Assembly: GCF_000444875.1 (NCBI RefSeq) | Contig: NC_021985.1 | Span: 2,427,535-2,491,534, forward strand | DNA from: Streptomyces collinus Tu 365 | Lineage (GTDB): Bacteria > Actinomycetota > Actinomycetes > Streptomycetales > Streptomycetaceae | DNA length: 64,000 bases | Reading direction: 5' to 3' | Part shown: piece by piece, positions 43,478 through 56,251 of the stretch | Numbering within the stretch: the stretch's first letter is position 1 | How the letters are laid out: each line of letters begins with the position of its first letter | Program-made: the position numbers and the translations under genes | Notes under the pieces: model-generated | Seen by the model: the letters and a program-made list of their open reading frames with translations, nothing else | What the model was told of the DNA's origin: nothing | The model's database searches: none

Positions 43478-44398
43478 GTGACCGCCGAGTCCGCCGTCAC
43501 CACGTGCTTTCGTCACCCCAAGGTGGAGTCGCACGTCCGCTGCACCCGCTGCGACCGTCACATCTGCCCGTCGTGCATGCGGGAGGCCGCGGTCGGCCAC
43601 CAGTGCGTGGAGTGCGTGAGGGAGGGCGCGCGGTCGGTCCGGCAGGCGCGCACGGCCTTCGGTGGCCGGATCAGCGCGGTGCCGCTGGTGACGTACGTCC
43701 TCATCGGGCTCAACGTGCTCGCCTACCTGGCCGAGCTGGCGCGCCCGTCGATCGTGGACCGGTTCGGGATGCTGGGGGCCGGGCTCGGGGGCGCGGGCGG
43801 CGCGCACTACCTGTGGCAGTTCCCGTACGACTCCTCCGTGCACGCCGAGGGCCTCGCGGGCGGCGAGTGGGAGCGGCTGCTGACCGGCGCCTTCCTGCAC
43901 ATGCCGCCGTCCGAGGGCATCGGCGTGCTGCACATCGTGATGAACATGGCCTCGCTGTGGACGGTCGGCCGGGTGGTGGAGACGCAGCTGGGCCGGGTCC
44001 GCTACCTGGCCCTGTACCTGCTGTCGGCCCTGGGTGGTTCCGTCCTGCAGCTGCTCATCGCGCCGGACGTCCTGGGCGTGGGCGCCTCCGGCGCCATCTT
44101 CGGGCTCGGCGCGGCCTACTGGGTCATGGGCCGCCGCCTCGGCTACGACATGCAGGCGGTCAACCGCTACATGATCGGCCTGCTGCTGTGGCTGGTGCTC
44201 TCCGCGGGGATGACGTCCTGGCAGGGCCACCTCGGCGGACTGCTGGCGGGCGGCACGGTGACGCTGGCGTACGCCTACGCGCCCCGGGACGGCCGCCGTG
44301 CGCTGATCCAGACCGGCGTGTGCGTGGCGCTGCTGGTGGTGCTGCTCGTGCTCGCCTGGGTCAAGGTCGCGGACCTCACGGGAGGCGCCGCCGCGTGA
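43478..44398 (+). CDS. Rhomboid-family intramembrane serine protease with N-terminal zinc-binding domain, 306 aa
   Basis: Residues 8-50 contain a B-box-like set of Cys/His (Cys10, His12, Cys22, Cys25, Cys30, Cys33, His41, Cys43, Cys46). Six helices follow (about 68-300). The catalytic pair is Ser204 in GASGAIFG and His251 in GHLGG; His152 and Asn156 in LHIVMNM complete the oxyanion region. It should cut membrane-embedded substrates; the substrate is unknown. GTG at 43478 with AGAGGAG upstream. Typical Streptomyces architecture, unrelated to the steroid cluster that ends 142 bp before. Confidence 0.93.
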   Translation: MTAESAVTTCFRHPKVESHVRCTRCDRHICPSCMREAAVGHQCVECVREGARSVRQARTAFGGRISAVPLVTYVLIGLNVLAYLAELARPSIVDRFGMLGAGLGGAGGAHYLWQFPYDSSVHAEGLAGGEWERLLTGAFLHMPPSEGIGVLHIVMNMASLWTVGRVVETQLGRVRYLALYLLSALGGSVLQLLIAPDVLGVGASGAIFGLGAAYWVMGRRLGYDMQAVNRYMIGLLLWLVLSAGMTSWQGHLGGLLAGGTVTLAYAYAPRDGRRALIQTGVCVALLVVLLVLAWVKVADLTGGAAA

Positions 44399-44573
44399 GG
44401 CGGCTCCGCGGTCCCGCTCCTCGCCGCCGTGCCGGCCGTCGTCACGGCGGTGGTGCACGCCGTCGGCCCCGGGCCGTCCGGCCGGGCGGAGGGCGGCAGG
44501 CGTCGGCCGTCCGGGAAGTCCGGCGGTGGGCCGGGGGCCGCGCGTGCCCGGCCGTCGCGGTGTCCGGACGTGC

Positions 44574-44623
44574 GACGACGCCTGCCCACCGTCCGGTCGG
44601 GGACATGGTGGGCAGGCGTCGTC
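44574..44623. terminator. Bidirectional hairpin terminator between rhomboid gene and gltD
   Basis: A perfect 17-bp stem (GACGACGCCTGCCCACC with its complement) with a 16-nt loop that has an inner GTCC/GGAC stem. It sits 42 nt past the gltD stop. Confidence 0.85.
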
Positions 44624-44665
44624 CTTGTTCCGTACGCCGTTGTACGTAACGTTTCGCGGGGCCCG

Positions 44666-46121
44666 TCAGACCGCCAGGGAGCGGTCCGTCGGGCGGATCG
44701 GGGCCGGCAGGTCGCTGGCACCGGTCAGGAAGCGGTCCGTACCGCGGGCCGCGGAACGGCCCTCGGCGATCGCCCAGACGATCAGCGACTGGCCGCGGCC
44801 GGCGTCCCCGGCGACGAACACGCCGGGCACGTTGGTCTGGAAGTCGGCGTCGCGGGCGATGTTGCCGCGCTCGTCGAGGTCGAGACCGAACTGCTCCACG
44901 AGACCGTTCTCCCGGTCGGTGCCGGTGAAGCCCATGGCGAGGGTGACCAGCTGGGCGGGGATCTTGCGCTCCGTGCCCGGCTTGGAGGTCAGCCTGCCGT
45001 CGACGAACTCGACCTCGCTCAGGTGCAGCCACTGGACGTTGCCGTCCTCGTCGCCCTCGAAGTGGGTGGTGGAGACGGAGTAGACCCGCTCGCCGCCCTC
45101 CTCGTGCGCCGAGGTGACCTTGTAGAGCATCGGGAAGGTCGGCCACGGCTGGTTCGTCGGGTGCCGCTCGTCGTTCGGGCGGGGCATGATCTCCAGCTGC
45201 GTGACCGAGGCCGCGCCCTGGCGGTGGGCGGTGCCCACGCAGTCGGCGCCGGTGTCGCCGCCGCCGATGACGACGACGTGCTTGCCCTCGGCCGAGATCG
45301 GGGTGGTGACGTAGTCGCCCTCCTGGACCTTGTTGGCCAGGGGCAGGTACTCCATCGCCTGGTAGATGCCCTTGAGTTCGCGGCCGGGGACCGGCAGGTC
45401 GCGGGCGGTCGTGGCGCCGACGGCCAGGACCACGGCGTCGTACCGCTTCTTCAGGTCCGTCGCCTTCAGGTCGCGGCCGATCTCGATGCCGGTGCGGAAG
45501 CGGGTGCCCTCCGCGCGCATCTGCTCGATACGGCGGTTGATGTGCCGCTTCTCCATCTTGAACTCGGGGATGCCGTACCGGAGAAGACCTCCGACGCGGT
45601 CCGCGCGCTCGTAGACGGCGACGGTGTGACCGGCCCGGGTGAGCTGCTGGGCGGCGGCCAGGCCCGCCGGGCCCGAGCCGACGACCGCGACGGTCTTGCC
45701 CGACAGGCGCTCGGGCGCCTGCGGGGCGACGTCCCCGGTCTCCCACGCCTTGTCGATGATCGAGACCTCGACGTTCTTGATGGTGACCGGCGCCTGGTTG
45801 ATGCCCAGCACGCACGCCGACTCGCAGGGGGCCGGGCAGAGGCGACCGGTGAACTCCGGGAAGTTGTTGGTCGCGTGCAGGCGCTCCTGGGCCGCGGCCC
45901 AGTCCTCGCGGTAGGCGTAGTCGTTCCACTCGGGGATCAGGTTCCCCAGCGGACAGCCGTTGTGGCAGAACGGGATGCCGCAGTCCATGCAGCGGCTGGC
46001 CTGCTTGCTGATGATCGGAAGCAGGGAACCGGGGACGTAGACCTCGTTCCAGTCCTTGACGCGCTGCTCGACGGGGCGGGACTCGGCGACCTGACGGCCG
46101 TGGTTGAGGAAGCCCTTCGGG

Positions 46122-46129
<8 letters not shown>
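44666..46129 (-). CDS. gltD: Glutamate synthase (NADPH) small subunit, 487 aa
   Basis: Delivers electrons from NADPH to GltB. The N-terminal cysteine motif [19 protein letters not shown] binds Fe-S clusters; the FAD motif is [13 protein letters not shown] and the NADPH motif [31 protein letters not shown] closes the FAD domain. Length normal. Start ATG overlaps the gltB end by 8 nt, so translation is coupled and the subunits are made together. Confidence 0.97.
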
Positions 46130-50720
<4,591 letters not shown>

Positions 50721-50795
50721 CGGCTCTCCCGTCGTCGTCATCTGGCATGTGCAAGTGCCGAGGGACGACGTTGGCCCTCTGCGGTGGAGTGCAAA

Positions 50796-50811
50796 ATTTC
50801 GTGCAGGTTAC
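50796..50811 (-). promoter_or_regulatory. Candidate GlnR-binding box upstream of gltB
   Basis: On the minus strand the sequence is GTAAC-n6-GAAAT, against the GlnR consensus GTnAC-n6-GAAAC (one mismatch). It lies in the expected place for control of nitrogen assimilation genes. Confidence 0.55.
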
Positions 50812-51085
50812 ATGATGGAGCGGTTCTCGGGAACCGGATACTCCGTTCCAACATGCGGACGGCGCCGGGGGTGCGGCCGGGGTGCCGCGGGGTCGCGGCG
50901 GGTGCCGCGCATGGGCGGCGGAAGTGTGTGGGGACCGGGACGGGATCGGTCGGATCCGCGTCCGTCGGCCCTGAGGGGGGCGGGATGAGCGCCTTCACTC
51001 ATCCACCAGCGCGCCGCAGGCGTCATTGCCCACAGCGCTTACGGCTCATGCCCCGTGGTCATGCCTGCGAAACCAGCGAGTAACG

Positions 51086-51115
51086 GGTACTTATGCGGTC
51101 CGACGCATAAGTACC
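51086..51115 (-). terminator. Perfect 12-bp inverted repeat after the VIT gene
   Basis: GGTACTTATGCG and its exact complement are separated by GTCCGA. It begins 8 nt past the VIT-family stop, so a terminator is likely, but the A/T-containing stem is unlike the other terminators here and could also be a protein site. Confidence 0.55.
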
Positions 51116-51122
51116 TGCGGCC

Positions 51123-51854
51123 CTATCCTACGGCCGTCCCGAACAGTGTGCCCAGGGCGTACGTCACACCGGCCGCGGCGCCGCCCAGCGCGAGCTGCCT
51201 CAGGCCGCTGAACCACCAGGAGCGGGCGGTCACCCGGGCCACCACGGCACCGCAGCCGAACAGCCCGGCCAGCGCGAGGAGCACGGCCGGCCAGAGGGCG
51301 GTGGCGCCCAGCAGGTACGGCAGCAGGGGCAGCAGGGCGCCGAGCGCGAAGGAGCCGAACGAGGACACGGCGGCGACCAGCGGCGACGGCAGGTCGCCGG
51401 GGTCGATGCCCAGCTCCTCGCGGGCGTGGATCTCCAGGGCCTGCTCGGGGTCCTTCGAGAGCTGCCGGGCGACCTCCCGGGCCAGTCCGGGCTCCACCCC
51501 GCGGGCCACGTAGAGCGCCGCCAGCTCGTCCTCCTCGTCCTGGGGGTGCTTGCGCAGCTCGCGCCGCTCGACGTCCAGCTCGGCCTCGACGAGTTCGCGC
51601 TGCGAGGCGACGGAGGTGTACTCGCCGGCCGCCATGGAGAAGGCGCCGGCGGCGAGGCCCGCGAGGCCGGTGATGACGATGGTCTGGTGGCCCACGGAGC
51701 CGCCCGCGACACCGGTCATCAGGGCGAGGTTGGAGACCAGGCCGTCCATCGCACCGAAGACGGCGGGGCGCAGCCAGCCGCCGTTCACGTCACGGTGCGT
51801 GTGGTTGTCGCGGTGCGCCTCGTGCAGCGCCGCCTCGGTCTCGATGATCGCCAT
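51123..51854 (-). CDS. VIT/CCC1-family iron/manganese transporter, 243 aa
   Basis: Membrane protein of the vacuolar iron transporter family. Helix 1 carries VFGAMDGLVSNLALMTGVAG and helix 2 AAGAFSMAAGEYTSVASQREL, the signature pair; a long acidic cytoplasmic hairpin (about 70-150, with EAELDVERRELRKHPQDEEDE) holds metal-binding Glu residues; three more helices follow. It probably exports or sequesters Fe(II)/Mn(II). ATG 51854 was chosen over the open extension to 51917. Two iron-box-like elements lie in the divergent promoter region upstream, fitting control by metal. Confidence 0.92.
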   Translation of the reverse strand: MAIIETEAALHEAHRDNHTHRDVNGGWLRPAVFGAMDGLVSNLALMTGVAGGSVGHQTIVITGLAGLAAGAFSMAAGEYTSVASQRELVEAELDVERRELRKHPQDEEDELAALYVARGVEPGLAREVARQLSKDPEQALEIHAREELGIDPGDLPSPLVAAVSSFGSFALGALLPLLPYLLGATALWPAVLLALAGLFGCGAVVARVTARSWWFSGLRQLALGGAAAGVTYALGTLFGTAVG

Positions 51855-51873
51855 GCGGGGTCCCCCAGGAAGC

Positions 51874-51887
51874 TTAGCCAAAGCTAA
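51874..51887 (-). promoter_or_regulatory. Inverted repeat in VIT promoter, possible metal-regulator operator
   Basis: TTAGC-caaa-GCTAA lies 20-33 bp before the VIT start. It shares TTAG and GCTAAC with the IdeR/DmdR iron box TTAGGTTAGGCTAACCTAA (about 12 of 19 positions in the best alignment). Confidence 0.4.
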
Positions 51888-51954
51888 CTTTGGATGAGTT
51901 CTACTTTTCGACAACACCGAACGTACGCTGATAATTTCTTGGCCGCCAGCAAGG

Positions 51955-51973
51955 AAAGGCTGGGCTAACCTGC
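51955..51973. promoter_or_regulatory. Iron-box-like sequence (IdeR/DmdR type)
   Basis: AAAGGCTGGGCTAACCTGC matches 13 of 19 positions of the IdeR/DmdR consensus, including all of GGCTAACCT. It is 100 bp before the VIT start and could serve either flanking promoter. Confidence 0.45.
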
Positions 51974-52116
51974 GGTTTTACCCGTTCTTGCTCATGCGAG
52001 AACGATCATGCTCAGATGCCGACCGGGTGACACGGATGGCCTTCGGGCTCAGGCCCGCCCCCGCCGGGGGGAGACATCCGGGGGAGACGACCGGAGACCG
52101 CCGGAGACAACCGCCG

Positions 52117-52153
52117 GAGGTCCGTCCGCCCGAGGTCCGTCCGCCCGAGGTCC
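52117..52153. repeat. 15-bp tandem repeat, 2.5 copies
   Basis: Unit GAGGTCCGTCCGCCC, exact in two copies with a partial third, 38 bp before the first ADP-ribosylglycohydrolase start. Confidence 0.7.
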
Positions 52154-52190
52154 CCGTGGCCCTCGTGGCGCCGCGAAGGAGAGGCCGCCC

Positions 52191-53846
52191 ATGGCATCGA
52201 TCGCCCCTACTCCCCCGGGCCCGGCACCCGCGGAGGCGGTCCCCCTGCGCGAGCGGGCCCGCGGCGCGCTGCTCGGGCTGGCCGTCGGCGACGCGCTCGG
52301 GGCACCCGCGGAGAACCTCAAGCCCTCCGAGATCCGCGCCCGCTGGGGCCGGATCACCGGGTACGTCAGCGAGCGTCCGTGCGGCACGGACGACACCGAG
52401 TACGCCATCTTCTCGGGGCTGCTGCTGGCCCGGCACGGCTCGGCGCTGACCCCCGCGCACGTCGAGGGCGCCTGGCACCAGTGGATCGCCGACCGTGCCG
52501 AGGGCCCCTTCCGCGGGGCGGGCTTCAGCGAGCGGGGCACGCTGGAGAACCTCCGCCGCGGTCTCGCGGCCCCCATCTCCGCGCAGCACCGGCACGCCTG
52601 GAGCGACGGCCTCGCCATGCGGGCGGCACCCTTCGGGGTGTTCGCCGCCGGGCGCCCCGGGGAGGCGGCCCGGCTGGTCGCGATCGACGGCGCGGTCAGC
52701 CACGAGGGCGAGGGCATCTACGGCGGCCAGGCGGTCGCGGCCGGGGTGGCGGCCGCGATGGCGGGTGCCTCACCGGCGGTGGTGATCGCCTCGGCGCTCG
52801 CGGTCGTCCCCGACGACTCCTGGACGGCCCGCTCGCTGCGGCGCGCGGTGACCGTGGCCCACCGCGGCGAACGCGCGGTCCGCTCCGCGGTGGTCATCGG
52901 CGGCTACCCGTGGACCGACCTGGCCCCCGAGGCGGTCGCCCTCGCCTTCGGCGCGTACGCGGCGGCCGACGGGGACTTCCGGGAAGCGGTCCTGACGGCC
53001 GTCAACATGGGCCGCGACGCGGACACGACGGCCGCGGTGGCGGGCGCCCTGGCCGGCGCGACCCGGGGCGCCGCGGCGATTCCCCCGCAGTGGGCGGCGG
53101 CGATCGGCCCGGCGCGGGGCCGCTGCCTGCCGTCGATGGCCGGCCACCACGTCCTGGACATCGCGGAACTCCTCGTCCCGGAGGAGGGCGGCAAGTGGGG
53201 CTCCGCCGTGACGACCCCGGAACTCCTCCCGGAGGCGGTCCGCCACCTGCTCACCACCGGCCGCCCGGCGGTCCCCGCGACCACTGCCCGCCCGGCAGTC
53301 CCCACGACCACTGCCCGGCCACCGGCGCCCGCCGCACCGCTCCCGGCCGCCGCACCGCTCCCGGCCGCCGAGCCGGCCGAGCCACCCCTTCCCCTTCCCC
53401 TTCCCCTCGTCCAGGCGACCGGGAACCCGGCGCCCCCGACCCCTGCCGCCACGCCGGCCGAGTCGCCCCCACATCACGCCCCGGCCGAGGCAGCCGATCA
53501 ACGGCAACCGCTCACCACCACCCACCCCCTCGCCCCACCGGTCCCCGCCGTAGCGCAGCCACCGGCTCCCCTCGTCTCCGCCCAGGCGGCCGAAGCCCGG
53601 CCGGCACTGCCCGCGACCTCCTCGCCGGCCCCAGCCCCGGCCACCGAGCCGGCGGAGCCACCCACGCCGCTCCTCGCCGCCGCCCGGCCGACCGGCCAAC
53701 CGGCGCCCCCTGCCCCCCGCCGCCCCAGCCGATCCCCCCACGCCCCTCCCCGCCGCCACTGCCCGTCACACCGAGCCACAACAACCGCTCACCACCCCCG
53801 AGCCCCCGGCCCCACCGGCCCCCGCCACGACCGTCGAGCCGGCTGA
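52191..53846 (+). CDS. ADP-ribosylglycohydrolase family protein with Pro/Ala-rich tail, 551 aa (probable frameshift near 53713)
   Basis: DraG/ARH fold in residues 20-340: GLAVGDALGAPAE, the metal motif TDDT at 66-69, and the second metal motif RDADTT at 275-280. It should cleave ADP-ribosyl or related N-/O-ribosyl bonds using two Mg ions. After residue 340 comes about 210 residues of Pro/Ala/Thr low complexity with internal repeats, including (CCCCTT)n at 53385-53408. After the C6 run at 53713-53718 the +1 frame looks more natural and would end at 53937, overlapping the next gene as GTGA. ATG 52191 follows AAGGAGAGG. First gene of a seven-gene operon. Confidence 0.88.
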   Translation: MASIAPTPPGPAPAEAVPLRERARGALLGLAVGDALGAPAENLKPSEIRARWGRITGYVSERPCGTDDTEYAIFSGLLLARHGSALTPAHVEGAWHQWIADRAEGPFRGAGFSERGTLENLRRGLAAPISAQHRHAWSDGLAMRAAPFGVFAAGRPGEAARLVAIDGAVSHEGEGIYGGQAVAAGVAAAMAGASPAVVIASALAVVPDDSWTARSLRRAVTVAHRGERAVRSAVVIGGYPWTDLAPEAVALAFGAYAAADGDFREAVLTAVNMGRDADTTAAVAGALAGATRGAAAIPPQWAAAIGPARGRCLPSMAGHHVLDIAELLVPEEGGKWGSAVTTPELLPEAVRHLLTTGRPAVPATTARPAVPTTTARPPAPAAPLPAAAPLPAAEPAEPPLPLPLPLVQATGNPAPPTPAATPAESPPHHAPAEAADQRQPLTTTHPLAPPVPAVAQPPAPLVSAQAAEARPALPATSSPAPAPATEPAEPPTPLLAAARPTGQPAPPAPRRPSRSPHAPPRRHCPSHRATTTAHHPRAPGPTGPRHDRRAG

Positions 53847-53933
53847 GTCCGCCGGAAGACAGGAGCCCGGCCGCCCGGCGGGGCCCCTCGTCGGGGTGGG
53901 GAAGTCCGGGAGTGCGGGCAGTGAGGGGCGGTC

Positions 53934-55049
53934 GTGACGCGGCGGGTCGAGGGGCTGCTGATCGGGCTCGCCGCGGGGGACGCCGCCGGGTGGCCCGCCG
54001 CGCGGCACCGGGCGGCGCGGATGCCCGAGTGGACCCGGCGGCTCACCCGGGAGCTGGACACGTTCGCCGAGCAGAACGCGACGACCACCCTCCCGGTGCC
54101 GATCGCGCTCAACCAGCCCCCCGAGCCGCTGCGCCTCGGCCCCTCCGACGACGCCGAGTGGGCGGCGTTCGCCGCCGAGGCGGTGCTGCGGGCCGGCGAC
54201 GACGACGTGCTCGGCGACCTCGACCGGGACCGCCGGATGCGCGCCGCGATCGACCTCACCTGGACCGCCGTCGCCGCCGAGGTCGCCGCGGCGGCGGACC
54301 GCGCCCCCGAGGTCGAGTCGGCCGTGCTCCCGCTGCGGGCCCGCATCTCCGTACGCGCCGGACTCGGCAACCTCGCCGCCGGCCTGCGCCCGCCCGCCAC
54401 CGGCCACGACAACCCGCACTACTTCGACGACGCCGCCTGCGTCCGCGCCTGCGTCCTCGCGGTGGCCCACCCGGGCGACCCCCGCCGGGCCGCCGACCTC
54501 GCCGAGTTCGACGCCCGCTACACCCAGGACGGCGACGGCGTGCACGGCGCGCGGGCCATGGCGGCGGCCCTCGCCCTCGCTCTCGCCGGCGCGGACACCG
54601 ATGCCTGCGTGGCGGCCGCGCTGGCCGAGCTCCCGGCGGGGACGGAGATCGGCCGCAACGCCCGGCACGCCCTCGTCCTGGCCGCCGGCAGCGAGTCGGC
54701 CTTCGCGCTGATCCCCCTGCTGGAGCACCAGATCGTCGACCACGTCTACAGCTACGGCATCGCCGCCGCCGAGACCGTCCCGGTGGCCCTCGCCCTGGCC
54801 ACCGCCGCCCGCGGCCGCATCGCCGAGGCCGTGCCCGCCGCCGCCTGCCTGTCCCGGGTCGCCGACTCCGCGCCCGCCCTCGCCGGGGCGCTCACCGGAG
54901 CCCTGGGCGGCGGCGCGGCCGTCCCGGACAGCTGGCGGGACGCCTGCCGCACCCTGTCCGGCTGCGCCCTGCCCCGCCTGACCGGCACCGACCTGGTGGA
55001 ACTCGCCGGACTCCTGGAAACCGCGCACCGGGCCCGAGCAGAGGGATGA
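53934..55049 (+). CDS. Diverged ADP-ribosylglycohydrolase-like protein, 371 aa
   Basis: Same all-helical fold, recognised from GLLIGLAAGDAAGWPA at the start and the Ala-rich helical repeats, but both metal motifs are altered: SDDAEW replaces TDDTEW, and RVADSAPALAGAL stands where family members have RDADTTA-type. It may bind rather than cleave the ligand, or use a changed mechanism. GTG at 53934 is positioned so that GTGA overlaps the restored reading frame of the previous gene; the stop overlaps or abuts the next start at 55046-55058. Confidence 0.85.
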   Translation: MTRRVEGLLIGLAAGDAAGWPAARHRAARMPEWTRRLTRELDTFAEQNATTTLPVPIALNQPPEPLRLGPSDDAEWAAFAAEAVLRAGDDDVLGDLDRDRRMRAAIDLTWTAVAAEVAAAADRAPEVESAVLPLRARISVRAGLGNLAAGLRPPATGHDNPHYFDDAACVRACVLAVAHPGDPRRAADLAEFDARYTQDGDGVHGARAMAAALALALAGADTDACVAAALAELPAGTEIGRNARHALVLAAGSESAFALIPLLEHQIVDHVYSYGIAAAETVPVALALATAARGRIAEAVPAAACLSRVADSAPALAGALTGALGGGAAVPDSWRDACRTLSGCALPRLTGTDLVELAGLLETAHRARAEG

Positions 55050-55057
55050 TTCGGGGC

Positions 55058-56251
55058 ATGACGCCCAAAGGAGAAGAAAGCAGCGGTCCGTGCCCGCCGC
55101 GGCAGAGCGGTCTGGACGAGCGGATCACCGCGGCGCTGGTCGGGGCCGCCGTCGGGGACGCGCTGGGCGGCCCCGTCGAGGGCTACTCCCCCGACCAGAT
55201 CACCGACCGCCACGGCGGCCGCGTGCACGGCGTCGTGGGCCCGTGGCACGGCGACGACTGGCCCACCGCCCGCCCGATCGCCCCGTACCACAAGGGCGAC
55301 GGCCACGTCACCGACGACACCCTGATGACGCACGCGCTGGTCCGGGTCTACGCCCGCGTCCGGGACCACCTGGACGCGTACGCGATCGCCGACCACCTGG
55401 TCCCCGACCTGATGACGAACCCGCGCTGGATCCCCGAACTGGAGGCGGAGGCGCTGCCGCTCCAGCGCCTGTTCCTCGCCGAGAAGTGGCTGGTGGCGCG
55501 GCTGGCGTACGGCCACGCGGACCCGCGGGAGGCGGGCGTCGGCAACATCGTCAACTGCGGGGCCGCGATGTACATGGCCCCCGTCGGCCTGGTCAACGCG
55601 GCCGACCCGGCCCGGGCGTACGCCGAGGCGCTGGACGTCGCGGGCGCGCACCAGTCGTCGTACGGCAGGGAGGCCGCCGGGGTGTTCGCCGCCGCGGTCG
55701 CCGCCGCCGCCACGCCGGGCGCGACCCCGGACTCGGTGGTGTCCGCCTGTCTGTCCCTGGCGAAGGACGGCACCCGCGCGGCGATCGAGAAGGTCTGCGA
55801 GGCGGCCCGCGCGCACGGCGACTTCGAGTCGGCCCTGGTCCCGCTGCGAGAGGCGGTGGCCCCCTACGACACGGTCGGCCCCGACTACCGCGCCCCCTCG
55901 CTCGGCGCCCGCCGCCCCTCCCGGCTGCACTCCATCGAGGAACTCCCCGTCGCCCTGGGAATGCTGCTGGTCTCCGGCGGCGACTTCCGGCAGGCGGTCC
56001 TGGGCTCGGTCAACTACGGCCGCGACTGCGACTCGACCGCCACGATGGCGGGCGCCCTCGCCGGCGCCCTCGGCGCGCCGGTCCCCGAGGAGTGGTCCAA
56101 GACGGTGGCCGAGGCCAGCCGCCTCGACCTGTGGGAGCCCGCCCGCACCCTGACCGGGGTCGCCCGGGAGATCTTCGCCCGGGACGTGGACCGCCGCCGG
56201 GCGCACGAGCGGGCCTTCACGGAACTGGGAGGCGCGGCATGCTCCGACTGA
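55058..56251 (+). CDS. ADP-ribosylglycohydrolase family protein, 397 aa
   Basis: Intact family motifs: VGAAVGDALGGPVEGYSP, GHVTDDTLMTHAL and NYGRDCDSTATMAGAL, so metal binding and hydrolysis are likely. A long GNIVNCGAAMYMAPVG and AHQSSYGREAAGVFAA insertion marks a subfamily common in actinobacteria. The ATG at 55058 was chosen; ATG 55046 overlaps the previous stop (ATGA) and is equally possible. The 3' end overlaps the next gene by 13 nt. Substrate unknown. Confidence 0.9.
   Translation: MTPKGEESSGPCPPRQSGLDERITAALVGAAVGDALGGPVEGYSPDQITDRHGGRVHGVVGPWHGDDWPTARPIAPYHKGDGHVTDDTLMTHALVRVYARVRDHLDAYAIADHLVPDLMTNPRWIPELEAEALPLQRLFLAEKWLVARLAYGHADPREAGVGNIVNCGAAMYMAPVGLVNAADPARAYAEALDVAGAHQSSYGREAAGVFAAAVAAAATPGATPDSVVSACLSLAKDGTRAAIEKVCEAARAHGDFESALVPLREAVAPYDTVGPDYRAPSLGARRPSRLHSIEELPVALGMLLVSGGDFRQAVLGSVNYGRDCDSTATMAGALAGALGAPVPEEWSKTVAEASRLDLWEPARTLTGVAREIFARDVDRRRAHERAFTELGGAACSD

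Larger units (their letters stand above)
50721..51122. other. gltB upstream region and VIT 3' flank
   Basis: About 400 bp with no gene recognised. The part next to gltB is unusually A/T-rich for this genome and holds the GlnR-like box (50796-50811); the middle is G/C filler; the far end holds the 12-bp inverted repeat at 51086-51115. Confidence 0.5.
51855..52190. other. Divergent promoter region, VIT gene / ADP-ribosylglycohydrolase operon
   Basis: 336 bp without a gene. It contains an inverted repeat at 51874-51887, an iron-box-like sequence at 51955-51973, an A/T-rich stretch at 51890-51945, and a 15-bp tandem repeat (GAGGTCCGTCCGCCC, 2.5 copies) at 52117-52153 in the probable leader of the plus-strand operon. 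Confidence 0.5.

Noticed and set aside
51855..51917. Extended N-terminus of the VIT protein
   Set aside because: The extension covers the inverted-repeat operator and lacks family similarity; ATG 51854 has a GGGGGA site.
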